64,000 nucleotides of DNA from Massilia phosphatilytica (GTDB lineage: Bacteria; Pseudomonadota; Gammaproteobacteria; Burkholderiales; Burkholderiaceae_D): assembly GCF_002968015.1 (NCBI RefSeq), contig NZ_PUIP01000010.1:62001-126000 (forward strand), read 5' to 3'. Shown piece after piece: positions 16,302 to 24,782 of this stretch (within the stretch, counting starts at the first letter, position 1; each line of letters starts with the position of its first letter). The position numbers and the translations under genes are program-made. Below the pieces are notes generated by a model, which had not been told where the DNA came from, did no database searches, and saw only the letters and a list, made by a program, of their open reading frames with translations.

Positions 16302-18775
16302 TCCATCAGCAGCGGCACGAGCCGCACGACGAGCATCCCGGCGATGCCCTGCAACGTGGTCATGTGCCACACGAGCGCGATGGTGTCGAGCGACGCGCGG
16401 CTGCGTTCACCCAGCAGGCCGCACCACGCGCGCGCGGCGAGATACGGCGCCAGCACCGCGAGCGTCACGACGTGCAGGCCCTGGTATGAGGCGAGCGCGG
16501 CGACGGCCGCGGCCCACGCGGTGGCGGTCGGGTCCAGCCCGGCATCGAGCAGGCCGCGCACGTCGAGCGCGCACGATGCGAGCACGCAGCCCAGCGCGGC
16601 CAGCACGAGCCACGGCAGGCGCCGCGTGCCGACGGCGAGCGTCGCGAACCAGACGAGCAGTGATCCCAGCACCAGCAGGCCGGCGGATGCCAGCGCCTGG
16701 TCCTGCGACGGCAGCGTGGCGCCGGGCGGCGGACACACCGTGAGGCGCATCGTCACGTGCACGTAGGCGAACGCGAAGCACGCGAAGATGCTGAGGTCGA
16801 CGACGAGCATGACGAAGGCAGCCCACCACGCGTGCGACGCGGTGCCGGTAGCGCCGATGGGTATGCGCTCATCCGCACCGATGTCCACGTCGGCGACGGC
16901 GCTCTCGCGGTCCGACTGCCACATCCAGGCCAGCACCGCCGCGATGGCCGCGATGCCGCAGATCCAGGCGAGCACGTTCAGCTTCACGGTCAGCAGCAGG
17001 AAGAAGGCGGCCGTGCCGGCGGCGGCGATCAGCGGCAGCCAGCTGTCGCCCGGCAGGATGAGGACGTAGCGCGGGGCCGCCGCGACGGGGCTCGTGGCGA
17101 TGGTCTCGCGCGCGCCCGTCGCCGTGCGTGGCAGGTAGTGGCGGCCCTCCTCGACGTCGCGTACCAGTTCCGGGTGGTCCCACAGCGGGTCGATGGAATC
17201 GATGCGCGGGATGCTGCGGTTGCCATAATCCTCGGACGGCAGCCATTCGAGCGTGGACGCGTTCCACGGGTTGCCGACGGGACGCTCCGGCCGGCGCAAC
17301 GCACGCCACGCATCCCATGTGAACAGCACCACGCCGAGCGCGAACGTGAACGCGCCCACGGTCGACAGCAGGTTCAGGCCATTCCACCCGAGGTCCGCCG
17401 CATACGTGTAGACGCGGCGCGGCATGCCGAGCAGGCCGGTCACGTGCATCGGGAAGAACGCGACATTGAAGCCCACGAACATCAGGCCGAACACCCGGCG
17501 CGCGAGCCCTTCGGACAGGCGGTTGCCGTTCACGAGGGGGAGCCAGTAGTACAGCGCGGCGAACACGGGGAACACCATCCCGCCGATCAGCACGTAATGG
17601 AAGTGCGCCACGACGAAGTACGTGTCGTGCACCTGCCAGTCGAATGGGATCACGGCGACCATCACGCCGGTCAGCCCGCCCAGCACGAAGATGGCCATGA
17701 AGCCGAGCAGGAACAGCGTGGGCGCGTTCGCTTTGACTTTTCCCTTCCACAGCGTAGCGATCCACGCGAACACCTGGATCGCGGTGGGCACCGCCACCGC
17801 CATGCTGGCCGCGGAGACAAAACCCATCTCCAGCGTGCCGAGGCCCGCCGTGAACATGTGGTGCGCCCACAGGCCGAAGCTGAACACGCCCACGCCGACG
17901 AGGGCCGCGATGATGGCGCGGCGCGCGACGAGCGGCGTGCCGGCGAGGGTCGGCACGATCGTCGACACCATGCCGGCCGCGGGCAGGAAGATGATGTAGA
18001 CTTCCGGGTGGCCGAAGAACCAGAACAGGTGCTGCCACAACAGCGGGTCGCCGCCGCGGTCGGCGATGAAGAACGGCCAGTCGAACGCGCGCTCCAGTTC
18101 CAGCAATGCCGTGCCCGCAATCACGGCGGGGAACGCGAACACGATCATCACGCCCACGACCAGCATGGCCCAGGCATACACGGGCATGCGTCCCAGCGTC
18201 ATGCCCGGTGCGCGGGTAAACAGGATGCCGACGATCAGTTCGATGGCGCCGGCAATCGCGGAAATCTCGATGAAGCCGATACCCAGCAGCCAGAAGTCGG
18301 CATTCAGCCCCGGCGAATATTTCAGGCCCGTCAGCGGCGGATACATGAACCAGCCGCCGTCCGGCGCGAGGCCGACGAACAGCGTGCAGAAGAACGCGAG
18401 GCCGCCGATGGCATAGGCCCAGAACGCGTACGCGGACAGGCGCGGGAACGGCAGGTCGCGCGCGCCCAGCATGTTCGGCAGCAGGTACACGGCGATGGCT
18501 TCCACGATCGGGATCGCGAACAGGAACATCATCACCGAGCCGTGCATCGTGAACACCTGGTTGTACGTCTCGGCGCCGAGGAAGGTGTTGCCCGGTACGG
18601 CCAGTTGCACGCGCATCAGGAGGCCCAGCACGCCGGCGAGAATGAAGAACAGCAGCGCCGTGCCGATGTACAGCAGGCCGATGTTCGTGTTGTTCACGGA
18701 CGAGAAGAAGCGCCAGCCGCGCTGCGTGCGCCAGACGTCTTCCAACCGCGCGAGGTCGTCGTCCCGGGCCGTCAT
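16298..18775 (-). CDS. Cytochrome c oxidase subunit I-III fusion
   Basis: An 825-residue membrane protein. The first 560 residues are a heme-copper oxidase subunit I: low-spin heme His78 in FTMHGS, CuB ligand His256 with cross-linked Tyr260 in FFGHPEVY, CuB ligands His305-His306, and heme ligands His391 and His393 in VVAHFHY. Glu258 next to the CuB site marks an A-type proton channel. After a soluble linker (about 490-560) come further helices, and the last 200 residues resemble subunit III. The ATG overlaps the coxB stop by four bases, so the much longer upstream frame is rejected. It reduces oxygen to water as the terminal step of aerobic respiration. Confidence 0.93.
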   Translation of the reverse strand: MTARDDDLARLEDVWRTQRGWRFFSSVNNTNIGLLYIGTALLFFILAGVLGLLMRVQLAVPGNTFLGAETYNQVFTMHGSVMMFLFAIPIVEAIAVYLLPNMLGARDLPFPRLSAYAFWAYAIGGLAFFCTLFVGLAPDGGWFMYPPLTGLKYSPGLNADFWLLGIGFIEISAIAGAIELIVGILFTRAPGMTLGRMPVYAWAMLVVGVMIVFAFPAVIAGTALLELERAFDWPFFIADRGGDPLLWQHLFWFFGHPEVYIIFLPAAGMVSTIVPTLAGTPLVARRAIIAALVGVGVFSFGLWAHHMFTAGLGTLEMGFVSAASMAVAVPTAIQVFAWIATLWKGKVKANAPTLFLLGFMAIFVLGGLTGVMVAVIPFDWQVHDTYFVVAHFHYVLIGGMVFPVFAALYYWLPLVNGNRLSEGLARRVFGLMFVGFNVAFFPMHVTGLLGMPRRVYTYAADLGWNGLNLLSTVGAFTFALGVVLFTWDAWRALRRPERPVGNPWNASTLEWLPSEDYGNRSIPRIDSIDPLWDHPELVRDVEEGRHYLPRTATGARETIATSPVAAAPRYVLILPGDSWLPLIAAAGTAAFFLLLTVKLNVLAWICGIAAIAAVLAWMWQSDRESAVADVDIGADERIPIGATGTASHAWWAAFVMLVVDLSIFACFAFAYVHVTMRLTVCPPPGATLPSQDQALASAGLLVLGSLLVWFATLAVGTRRLPWLVLAALGCVLASCALDVRGLLDAGLDPTATAWAAAVAALASYQGLHVVTLAVLAPYLAARAWCGLLGERSRASLDTIALVWHMTTLQGIAGMLVVRLVPLLME

Positions 18776-19701
18776 TGCAGGTGCTCGAGATAGGCCGCCA
18801 GCGCGCGTAGCGTGTCGCCGTCGATGCCGGCGGCGGCGGGCATGAACACGCCCGGCTTGGTGGCCTGCGGGTCCGCGATCCAGCCGGCCAATGCGCCCTG
18901 GTGCGTGCGCAGCAGGCCGGCGCCGATGTGCGTGCGGCTGCCGACGTGCGTCAGGTCGGGGCCGAGGCGCGCCGTCTCGGCCACGCCACGGATCGTGTGA
19001 CACGCCTGGCAGCGCTGTTCGAGGAACGCGGCGCGGCCCCGTTCCAGCAGTGCACCTTGCGGCGCGCGTGCCGGCAGTGCCTGGTGCCGCAACCAGTCGC
19101 GGAACGCGTCGGGCGCCAGCGCCACCACGTGCAAGGCCATGTTCGCATGCTGGGCGCCGCAGAATTCCGCGCACTGGCCGCGGTAGACGCCGGGCCGGTC
19201 GGCGCGCAGCGTGAGGCCGGTGACGCGGCCGGGGATCATGTCACGCTTGCCGGACAGCGCCGGCACCCACAGGCTGTGGATGACGTCGGACGCGTTCAGG
19301 CCCACGTACACGGCCTGCCCGACCGGGACGTGGATCTCGTTGGCGGTGACGATCTCGCGCCCGCCGTCCGGATCGCGGTACCGCACTTCCCACCACCACA
19401 TGCGCGCCGTGACGGAGATCGACAGCGTGGCGTTCGAGCTTTGCGGGACCAGCTGGGCGCTGCGCCAGGTGCTCCACGTGAGCAGCGCCGTCAGCACGAG
19501 CACGGGAAACGCGACGCCCGCCCCCGCGATCCACAGGCCGGGCCGCAGCGGCCGCGCGTTGTCGCGCAGGCTGAGCACCATCAGCGCCATCACGGCGACG
19601 AAGATGACGGTGGCGGCCCCGAACAGGACCCATGCGAACTGGTTGATGACGGCGGCATCCGCGCCGGCCGGGTGCAGGACGGATTGCAGCGTCCCATTCA
19701 T
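18772..19701 (-). CDS. coxB: Cytochrome c oxidase subunit II with fused cytochrome c domain
   Basis: A 309-residue caa3-style subunit II. Two TM helices (about 22-45 and 55-77) anchor a cupredoxin domain with CuA ligands His142, Cys177, Glu179, Cys181, His185 and Met188 (GQCAEFCGAQHANM). A C-terminal cytochrome c domain carries heme site C231-QA-C234-H235 and a probable Met ligand in GVFMPAA. The fused heme lets the enzyme accept electrons from other small cytochromes. The gene overlaps both neighbours by four bases (ATGA), so cytochrome, coxB and the subunit I-III fusion form a tight operon. Confidence 0.93.
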   Translation of the reverse strand: MNGTLQSVLHPAGADAAVINQFAWVLFGAATVIFVAVMALMVLSLRDNARPLRPGLWIAGAGVAFPVLVLTALLTWSTWRSAQLVPQSSNATLSISVTARMWWWEVRYRDPDGGREIVTANEIHVPVGQAVYVGLNASDVIHSLWVPALSGKRDMIPGRVTGLTLRADRPGVYRGQCAEFCGAQHANMALHVVALAPDAFRDWLRHQALPARAPQGALLERGRAAFLEQRCQACHTIRGVAETARLGPDLTHVGSRTHIGAGLLRTHQGALAGWIADPQATKPGVFMPAAAGIDGDTLRALAAYLEHLQ

Positions 19702-20099
19702 CGCAGTGTGTACAAGTAGGCCGCCATGTGCCTGGCTTCCTGTTCCGTCAGGCCCACGTTCGGCATGAGCGTGCCAGGCTTGAGGGCGGGCGGGTCGAGC
19801 AGCCAGGCCACGAGGCGCGGCGGCACGTTGGGGATGCCGCCCGCGATGTAGCTCAGGCGCCCGAATTTTTCCAGGTCCGGACCGGACTCGCCGCCCGCGC
19901 CCGGAACGTCCGGAATTTTATGGCACGCGCCGCACTGGTATTGCGTGACCAGCTGCTTGCCGATCTTCGCGTCGCCGCCCACGAACGGCTTGCGGTAGTC
20001 GTCGTCGCCGCAACCGGCGAGCAGCCCCGCGCACGTCAATACGAGCGCGGCGCCAGCGATGGAAGAGCGTGACAGGGAGGTTGGCACGGTTGAATCCAC
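19698..20099 (-). CDS. Lipoprotein cytochrome c, first gene of the oxidase operon
   Basis: About 133 residues with a lipoprotein signal (AGAALVLTCAGLLAGC, acylated Cys near residue 30), then a monoheme class I domain: heme site CGACH, and MPNVGLTEQEARHMAAYLYTL with the distal Met. It would sit on the outer face of the inner membrane and feed electrons to the oxidase. Start choice is uncertain: GTG 20099 and GTG 20087 are both in frame, and neither has a clear ribosome-binding site; the longer frame to 20165 lacks a signal sequence at its start. Its stop overlaps coxB. Confidence 0.82.
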   Translation of the reverse strand: MDSTVPTSLSRSSIAGAALVLTCAGLLAGCGDDDYRKPFVGGDAKIGKQLVTQYQCGACHKIPDVPGAGGESGPDLEKFGRLSYIAGGIPNVPPRLVAWLLDPPALKPGTLMPNVGLTEQEARHMAAYLYTLR

Positions 20100-20170
20100 G
20101 ACGTTGAGTTGGCTTTTATAATACCGGACACCATGCAATTTTTTTAACACGATTCGTTCGGACAATTCGC

Positions 20171-20710
20171 ATGCCGGCCACGCGCACCCGCCTGATCATG
20201 ATGACCGCCATCTCAACTCTGCTGGGCGCGGGCGTCGTCGCCGCGCTCGCGGGGTTCATCGTGCTGCGCGCCGGCTGGTACGACATCGGCGCCACCACGC
20301 AGCACTTCCCGGCCGTCTTCAGCATGCTCGAACAAGGCATGCATTACTCGGTGCGGCGCCATGCGCAGCGCGTGGCCGAACCCGCGCTGGGCAACCGCGA
20401 CCAGGTGCTGCGCGGGGCGATCGTCTACCGCGACAACTGCGCGCAATGCCACGGCGGCCCCGGCACGGCACCCGGCAAGCATGGCCTGAGCATGCAGCCG
20501 GTGCCCGGTCCGCTGGTGGACGCCTCGCGCCACTGGAAGCCGCGCGAGCTGTACTGGATCACGCGCCACGGCATCAAGATGAGCGGCATGCCGGGCTGGG
20601 AATACCACCTGAACGACGACGAGCTGTGGGCAACCACGGCCTTCATCCTGCAGCTGCCCACGCTGAGCGCGGCCGATTACCGGGCGCTGACCGCGGAGGC
20701 GAAGCAATGA
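20171..20710 (+). CDS. Membrane-anchored cytochrome c
   Basis: A 179-residue protein with an uncleaved N-terminal helix (about 10-32) and a class I cytochrome c domain: heme site CAQCHGGPG near residue 94 and Met ligand in GIKMSGMPGWEYHLND. It is transcribed away from the oxidase operon across a roughly 70-base divergent promoter gap. The spacing and heme count suggest it is an electron carrier or quinol-side partner for this oxidase, rather than part of the catalytic complex. Confidence 0.88.
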   Translation: MPATRTRLIMMTAISTLLGAGVVAALAGFIVLRAGWYDIGATTQHFPAVFSMLEQGMHYSVRRHAQRVAEPALGNRDQVLRGAIVYRDNCAQCHGGPGTAPGKHGLSMQPVPGPLVDASRHWKPRELYWITRHGIKMSGMPGWEYHLNDDELWATTAFILQLPTLSAADYRALTAEAKQ

Positions 20711-21063
20711 ACCGGCTTGCTCTGGTACTCGCAGCGATCCTGCTGGCCAGCTGCGGCGACGCCAACCGCGCCCCCGCCGGCCTGCAGGGCGACGCGGCGC
20801 GCGGCCGCATCGCCCTCGCGCAATACGGCTGCCGCGCATGCCACATGATCCCGGGCGTGACCGGGTCGAAGGTCTACGTGGGCCGGCCGCTCGAGGACAT
20901 GGCCAAGCGCCCCATCATCGCCGGCACGCTGGCGAACAACCAGGCGAACCTCGTGCGCTGGATCCGCGATCCGCAGGCCATCGATCCGCAGACCGCGATG
21001 CCGGTGCTGGGCGTGTCCGAGCGCGATGCGGTCGACATGAGCGCCTACCTGCTGTCACACTGA
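20707..21063 (+). CDS. Small lipoprotein cytochrome c
   Basis: A 118-residue lipoprotein (AAILLASCG, Cys16 acylated) with one heme site, CRACHMIPG near residue 41, and a distal Met in TAMPVLGVSERDAVDMSAYL. Its ATG overlaps the previous stop by four bases. The layout after the heme site (P..G..V....L...A..P.IAG...N....L..WI.DPQ) is very close to the cytochrome at 19698-20099, so the two are paralogues placed on either side of the divergent promoter. The last bases overlap the convergent MocR gene. Confidence 0.87.
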   Translation: MNRLALVLAAILLASCGDANRAPAGLQGDAARGRIALAQYGCRACHMIPGVTGSKVYVGRPLEDMAKRPIIAGTLANNQANLVRWIRDPQAIDPQTAMPVLGVSERDAVDMSAYLLSH

Positions 21064-22536
21064 TGCCCGCTCGATCGCGCGCGCCAGATCGGCCACCCCG
21101 GCGCGGATCACGTCCGGCGTGAACGCGGAAAAGCCGAGCAGCAGCCCGGGATCGATGGCGCACGCGGCGTCCGCCTGCGGATTCGTGTAATAGCCCAGCG
21201 TGCGCACGTCCACGCCGGCATCGCGGGCGTGGCGCGCGACCGTCTCCTCATCCAGCGGCGCCGTGAAATGCACGCACAGGTCGAGGCCCGCGTCCGATGG
21301 GCCCTGGCGCAGCCGGCCGCCAAGGCGCGCATCGAGCGCATCGACAAGGGCGTGCCTGCGCTCGCCGTACGCGTCGCGCGTGCGGCGGATGTGGCGCGCG
21401 AAGTGGCCTCCGGCGATGAAGTCGGCCAGGGTCGCCTGCGGCACGATGGGACTGTGGCGGTCGACGACGGCCTTCGCCCGCGCCAGCGCCGCGGCCAGCG
21501 CGGGCGGCGCCACCACGTAGCCCAGCCGCAGCGCGGGGAACAACACCTTCGACAAGGTCCCCACATAGATCACGCAGCCCGCGCGGTCCATGCTTTGCAG
21601 CGACGCCAGCGGCGGCCCGGTGTGGCGGTATTCGCTGTCGTAGTCGTCCTCGACGATCCAGGCGCGGTTCGCCTCGGCCCAGCGCAGCAGTTCGAAGCGG
21701 CGGCGCAGGCTCATGGTCACACCGAGCGGCAGCTGGTGCGATGGCGTCGCGAACGCGAGGCGCGCATCGGGGTAGTGCTTTGCCGCGTAGGCCACGTCCA
21801 TGCCTTCGGCGTCGACGGGCACCGGACAGATGCGCGCGCCGGCCACCGTGAACGGCGCCACGGCGCCCTGGTAACCGGGCGATTCGATCCACATCGCTTC
21901 GCCCGGCGCGAGCAGCAGCTGGGCCAGCAGGTACAGCGCCTGCTGCGAGCCGGACGTGATCACGACCTGTTCCGGCGTGCACTGCACCCCGCGCGACGCC
22001 TGCAAATAGGCGCACAGCAGCTCGCGCAGCGGCGCGTAGCCGGCGCCGGGACCGTAGCCGAGCACCCCGGTCGAGTGGCGCCAGTGCCTTGCCTCCAGCC
22101 GGCGCCAGACGTCGAACGGGAACAGGTCCAGGCCCGGCATGCTGGCGCGGAAGGCACGCAGCGGCCCCGCGTGGTGCAGCACACGCGCCATGCCGCCCGC
22201 GATGAGTTCCCCGCGCGCCGACAGCGGCCGCACCATCGGCGCGGCGGTGGCGTCGCCCGCACGCGCGCCGGCCGGCAGCGATGCGCTGACGAACGTGCCC
22301 TTCCCGACCGTGCCCTGCAAATAGCCCTCGGCCATCAGCTGCTCGTACGCCGCGAGCACGGTCTGGCGCGACACGTCCAGCAGCCCGCACAAGGTGCGCG
22401 TGGCGGGCAGGCGCACCCCGGCGGCGATGCGGCCGTCGAGGATGGCGTCCTTGAGGTGGACGTACAGCTGGCGGAACAGCGGGGTGTCGGCGGCGCGGTC
22501 GAGCGTGGCGGCGGCGAGGATGTCGTGGACGTGCAT
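21055..22536 (-). CDS. MocR-type regulator (GntR helix-turn-helix plus aminotransferase domain)
   Basis: A 493-residue MocR/PdxR/GabR-like transcription factor. The N-terminal GntR winged helix (about 15-82) has RLPATRTLCGLLDVSRQTV; after a linker comes a fold-type I aminotransferase domain (about 130-490) with EDDYDSEYRH and the PLP lysine in YVGTLSKVLFPALRLGY. Such proteins sense PLP or a substrate amine and do not normally catalyse. It is divergent from osmC and the PaiB-like gene with a 103-base gap holding direct repeats that look like its binding site, so it probably controls those two genes. Confidence 0.92.
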   Translation of the reverse strand: MHVHDILAAATLDRAADTPLFRQLYVHLKDAILDGRIAAGVRLPATRTLCGLLDVSRQTVLAAYEQLMAEGYLQGTVGKGTFVSASLPAGARAGDATAAPMVRPLSARGELIAGGMARVLHHAGPLRAFRASMPGLDLFPFDVWRRLEARHWRHSTGVLGYGPGAGYAPLRELLCAYLQASRGVQCTPEQVVITSGSQQALYLLAQLLLAPGEAMWIESPGYQGAVAPFTVAGARICPVPVDAEGMDVAYAAKHYPDARLAFATPSHQLPLGVTMSLRRRFELLRWAEANRAWIVEDDYDSEYRHTGPPLASLQSMDRAGCVIYVGTLSKVLFPALRLGYVVAPPALAAALARAKAVVDRHSPIVPQATLADFIAGGHFARHIRRTRDAYGERRHALVDALDARLGGRLRQGPSDAGLDLCVHFTAPLDEETVARHARDAGVDVRTLGYYTNPQADAACAIDPGLLLGFSAFTPDVIRAGVADLARAIERASV

Positions 22537-22550
22537 GGCGGCGTGCGTGG

Positions 22551-22605
22551 AATTGGTACGGTCATCTTCACGCTAATTGGTCATTTGAGCAAGCCACTCA
22601 TGACC
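22551..22605. promoter_or_regulatory. Repeats in the MocR/osmC divergent promoter
   Basis: AATTGGTAC (22551-22559) and AATTGGTCA (22575-22583) form a direct repeat 24 bases apart. GGTCAT occurs at 22560-22565 and 22579-22584, with its complement ATGACC at 22600-22605. MocR regulators characteristically bind direct repeats, so this is the likely operator for the regulator and the divergent pair. Binding is inferred only from position and repeat form. Confidence 0.5.
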
Positions 22606-22639
22606 TTAAGATGAAGGCTCGTTCGCACACGGAGAGAAG

Positions 22640-23104
22640 ATGAAACGATTCGAAGCCACCCTGGCCTGGCAGCGCGGCGACCAGGCCTTCACCGACCAGC
22701 GCTACAGCCGCGCGCACCGCTGGCATTTCGACGGCGGGCTGGACGTGCCGGCCTCGTCGTCGCCGCTGTCCGTGCCCGTGCCGCTGTCCAACCCGGCCGC
22801 CGTCGATCCGGAAGAAGCCCTCGTCGCGGCCGCCGCCAGTTGCCACATGCTGTTCTTCCTGTCGCTCGCGGCCGCGCGCGGCTACGTCGTCGACCGCTAC
22901 GACGACCGCGCCGTCGGCCTGCTCGATGCCGGTCCGGACGGCCGTCCGGCCATCACGCGCATCGTGCTCGACCCGGTCATCACGTTTTCCGGCGAGCGCC
23001 AACCGGACCGCGCGGCGCTGGCCGAGCTGCATCACGAGGCGCACGCGCGCTGCTACATCGCCAATTCCTTGAAGGGAGACGTCGTCGTGGAGGGCTACGA
23101 ATAA
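22640..23104 (+). CDS. OsmC-family protein
   Basis: A 154-residue OsmC/Ohr-fold protein. The redox Cys lies in AAAASCHMLFFLS and a second Cys in EAHARCYIANS, both at the expected places for thiol-dependent hydroperoxide reduction. The opening FEATLAWQRGDQAFTDQRYSR is the usual start for the YhfA-less OsmC subgroup. AGAGAAG precedes the ATG. Its stop shares one base with the next gene's ATG (TAATG), so the two are co-translated. It would detoxify organic peroxides in the cytoplasm. Confidence 0.87.
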   Translation: MKRFEATLAWQRGDQAFTDQRYSRAHRWHFDGGLDVPASSSPLSVPVPLSNPAAVDPEEALVAAAASCHMLFFLSLAAARGYVVDRYDDRAVGLLDAGPDGRPAITRIVLDPVITFSGERQPDRAALAELHHEAHARCYIANSLKGDVVVEGYE

Positions 23105-23679
23105 TGTACGTGCCGACGCAGTTTGCCGTGGCCGAGCAGGCCGACATGCTGGACCTGATCGCCGCCAACCCGCTGGGCGCGCTCGTGCGCGTCGGGGCCA
23201 CCGGCCTGGTAGCGGACCACATTCCGTTCGAGCTGGTGGCGCCCTCGGAGGCCGCGCCGCACGGCCTGCTGCGTGCCCACGTGGCGCGCGCGAATCCGGT
23301 CTGGCAGGCGGACGATGCGTCCGTGCTGGTCGTGTTCCAGGGTGCGTCCAGCTATGTGTCGCCGCTGCTGTACGACGTCGAGGCGGCCGGGGGACGCGTG
23401 GTGCCGACGTGGAATTACCAGGTCGTGCATGCGCACGGCCGGCTGCGCGCGATCGACGATCCGGCGTGGATTCTCGGCCAGATGACGCGGCTGACGGGGC
23501 GTCACGAAGATGCGCGCGCCGGGTGGAAGGTGGAAGATGCGCCGCGCGAGTTCATCGACAAGGTCGTGCGGACGACCGTCGGCATCGAGATCGCGATCGA
23601 GCGCCTCGAAGCGAAGTTCAAGATGAGCCAGAACCGCACGCCCGAGGACCGGGCGCGCGTGCTGGCCGCGATGGGATAG
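23104..23679 (+). CDS. FMN-binding negative regulator family protein (PaiB-like)
   Basis: A 191-residue protein of the PaiB/FMN-binding split-barrel family, recognised by MYVPTQFAVAE at the start, GLVADHIPFEL, the SYVSPLLY strand, PTWNYQVVHAHG and the C-terminal KMSQNR. PaiB in Bacillus acts with PaiA on sporulation and protease genes; in Proteobacteria the role is mostly unknown and an FMN or heme-degrading fold is possible. The ATG overlaps the OsmC stop by one base. A MocR regulator lies divergently upstream, so PLP-related or stress control is a fair guess. Confidence 0.88.
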   Translation: MYVPTQFAVAEQADMLDLIAANPLGALVRVGATGLVADHIPFELVAPSEAAPHGLLRAHVARANPVWQADDASVLVVFQGASSYVSPLLYDVEAAGGRVVPTWNYQVVHAHGRLRAIDDPAWILGQMTRLTGRHEDARAGWKVEDAPREFIDKVVRTTVGIEIAIERLEAKFKMSQNRTPEDRARVLAAMG

Positions 23680-23703
23680 CGCAGGCCAGGCTTGTTTGCC
23701 CGC

Positions 23704-24495
23704 TTATTTACCGGACGTCGTGCCCGTCTTCGCCATCGGCATCTGCTCGGCCGACTTCAGGTGCTGCGCGACGACCGGCTCGGTCTTGTCGACGAGGGCC
23801 TTCACTTCCGGGTCCTTGGCCTTCTTCGATGCCGCCATCAGCTTGGCGTGGACGGTCTTGTGGTCCTGCACGCCGGCCTGCTTCATGTAGGCCTTGTCGA
23901 AGGCATCGCCGCTCATCTTTTCGAGCTTGGCGGCCATGGCCTTGTGCTTGGCGTCCGGCTCGGTCGGCAGGGTCACGCCGCGCGCCTGGGCCAGGGCCTT
24001 GACTTCGTTCAGGTTCGCCGTGTGGTCGTCGATCATCTGCTGGGCGAAGGCCTTCACTTCGCTGCTCTGGCTCTTGGTCTGGGCCAGCTTGCCGCCCTCG
24101 ACTTCGGCCATGTTGGCCATCGCCATCTCCTTGAGAATCTTTTCGTCGCCGGCCATCAGCTTGGCGCCGGTGGCCGCACCCGCCGCCGACTGGCCGGCAC
24201 CGCTGGCGCCCATGCTCGAGGTGGCGCTCTTGTCGGTCATGCCGGCCGCGTTGTGGCCCGTCATGCCTGCCGCACCCGCCTGCTTGGTGCGGTTTTCCAT
24301 GCCCGTGCTGTTGGTGTTGTCGATGGTGCCCTCGCGGGTGGTCTTGCCCGACGTGTTCTGCTTGCCAACGCTGCTGGTGCCGGTCTGGCTCGGGGTCTGG
24401 CTGACCGCGTTCTGGGCATGCACGCCGACGGCACTGAACATGGCTGCCACTGCCGAGACGGCCAGCAGCCCTTTCAAGGTGTTCTTGTTCTGCAT
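23704..24495 (-). CDS. DUF4142 protein, exported
   Basis: A 263-residue protein with a clear signal peptide (about 1-28, ending VHAQNAV), a Ser/Thr/Gly/Ala-rich low-complexity stretch (about 30-110, with GMTGHNAAGMTDKS) and a C-terminal DUF4142 domain of ferritin-like helices (KILKEMAMANMAEVEGGKL, AQQMIDDHTANLNEVK). DUF4142 proteins are periplasmic or outer-membrane-associated and often stress-induced; no metal site is certain. GAGAG just ahead of the ATG is a weak Shine-Dalgarno. It stands alone between convergent and divergent neighbours. Confidence 0.85.
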   Translation of the reverse strand: MQNKNTLKGLLAVSAVAAMFSAVGVHAQNAVSQTPSQTGTSSVGKQNTSGKTTREGTIDNTNSTGMENRTKQAGAAGMTGHNAAGMTDKSATSSMGASGAGQSAAGAATGAKLMAGDEKILKEMAMANMAEVEGGKLAQTKSQSSEVKAFAQQMIDDHTANLNEVKALAQARGVTLPTEPDAKHKAMAAKLEKMSGDAFDKAYMKQAGVQDHKTVHAKLMAASKKAKDPEVKALVDKTEPVVAQHLKSAEQMPMAKTGTTSGK

Positions 24496-24652
24496 GTTTC
24501 GCTCTCCTGAACTCTGTAATGAAGTTTGGCGCCTGGCGGGGGCCGCAGTGCGCTAGCTCGTGTTTGAATGACAACGGCCGTGGCAAAGTGTATCGCCGTG
24601 TTTTCTTGAACAGCGCGCGTTAGCCAACAGGAAATTTTTATCGATATGCGCA

Positions 24653-24673
24653 ATTTGCATGATGATTTGCATG
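24653..24673. repeat. Tandem ATTTGCATG repeats
   Basis: ATTTGCATG occurs at 24653-24661 and again at 24665-24673, a 12-base period, in the 287-base divergent gap between the DUF4142 and SDR genes. TTTGCATGCAA around the second copy is also palindromic. This could be an operator for a helix-turn-helix regulator; the position fits either gene. Confidence 0.35.
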
Positions 24674-24782
24674 CAATGGCTGACATGAATTCATTTCGCG
24701 CGGCGCTGAGATTTCCTCGTTTGTCCGGGCGGCGGCCATCCGCGAACATGACGTCATCAATGACCCGATCAGGAGACGGAAC

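Noticed and set aside
16757..18793. A 678-codon + strand frame across the oxidase gene
   Set aside because: Antisense shadow with His/Glu/Arg-rich composition; the heme-copper motifs are on the minus strand.
18776..19174. Extended N-terminus for the oxidase subunit I-III fusion
   Set aside because: The extra residues are an Arg-rich translation of coxB in another frame; ATG 18775 overlaps the coxB stop by four bases as in the other genes of this operon.
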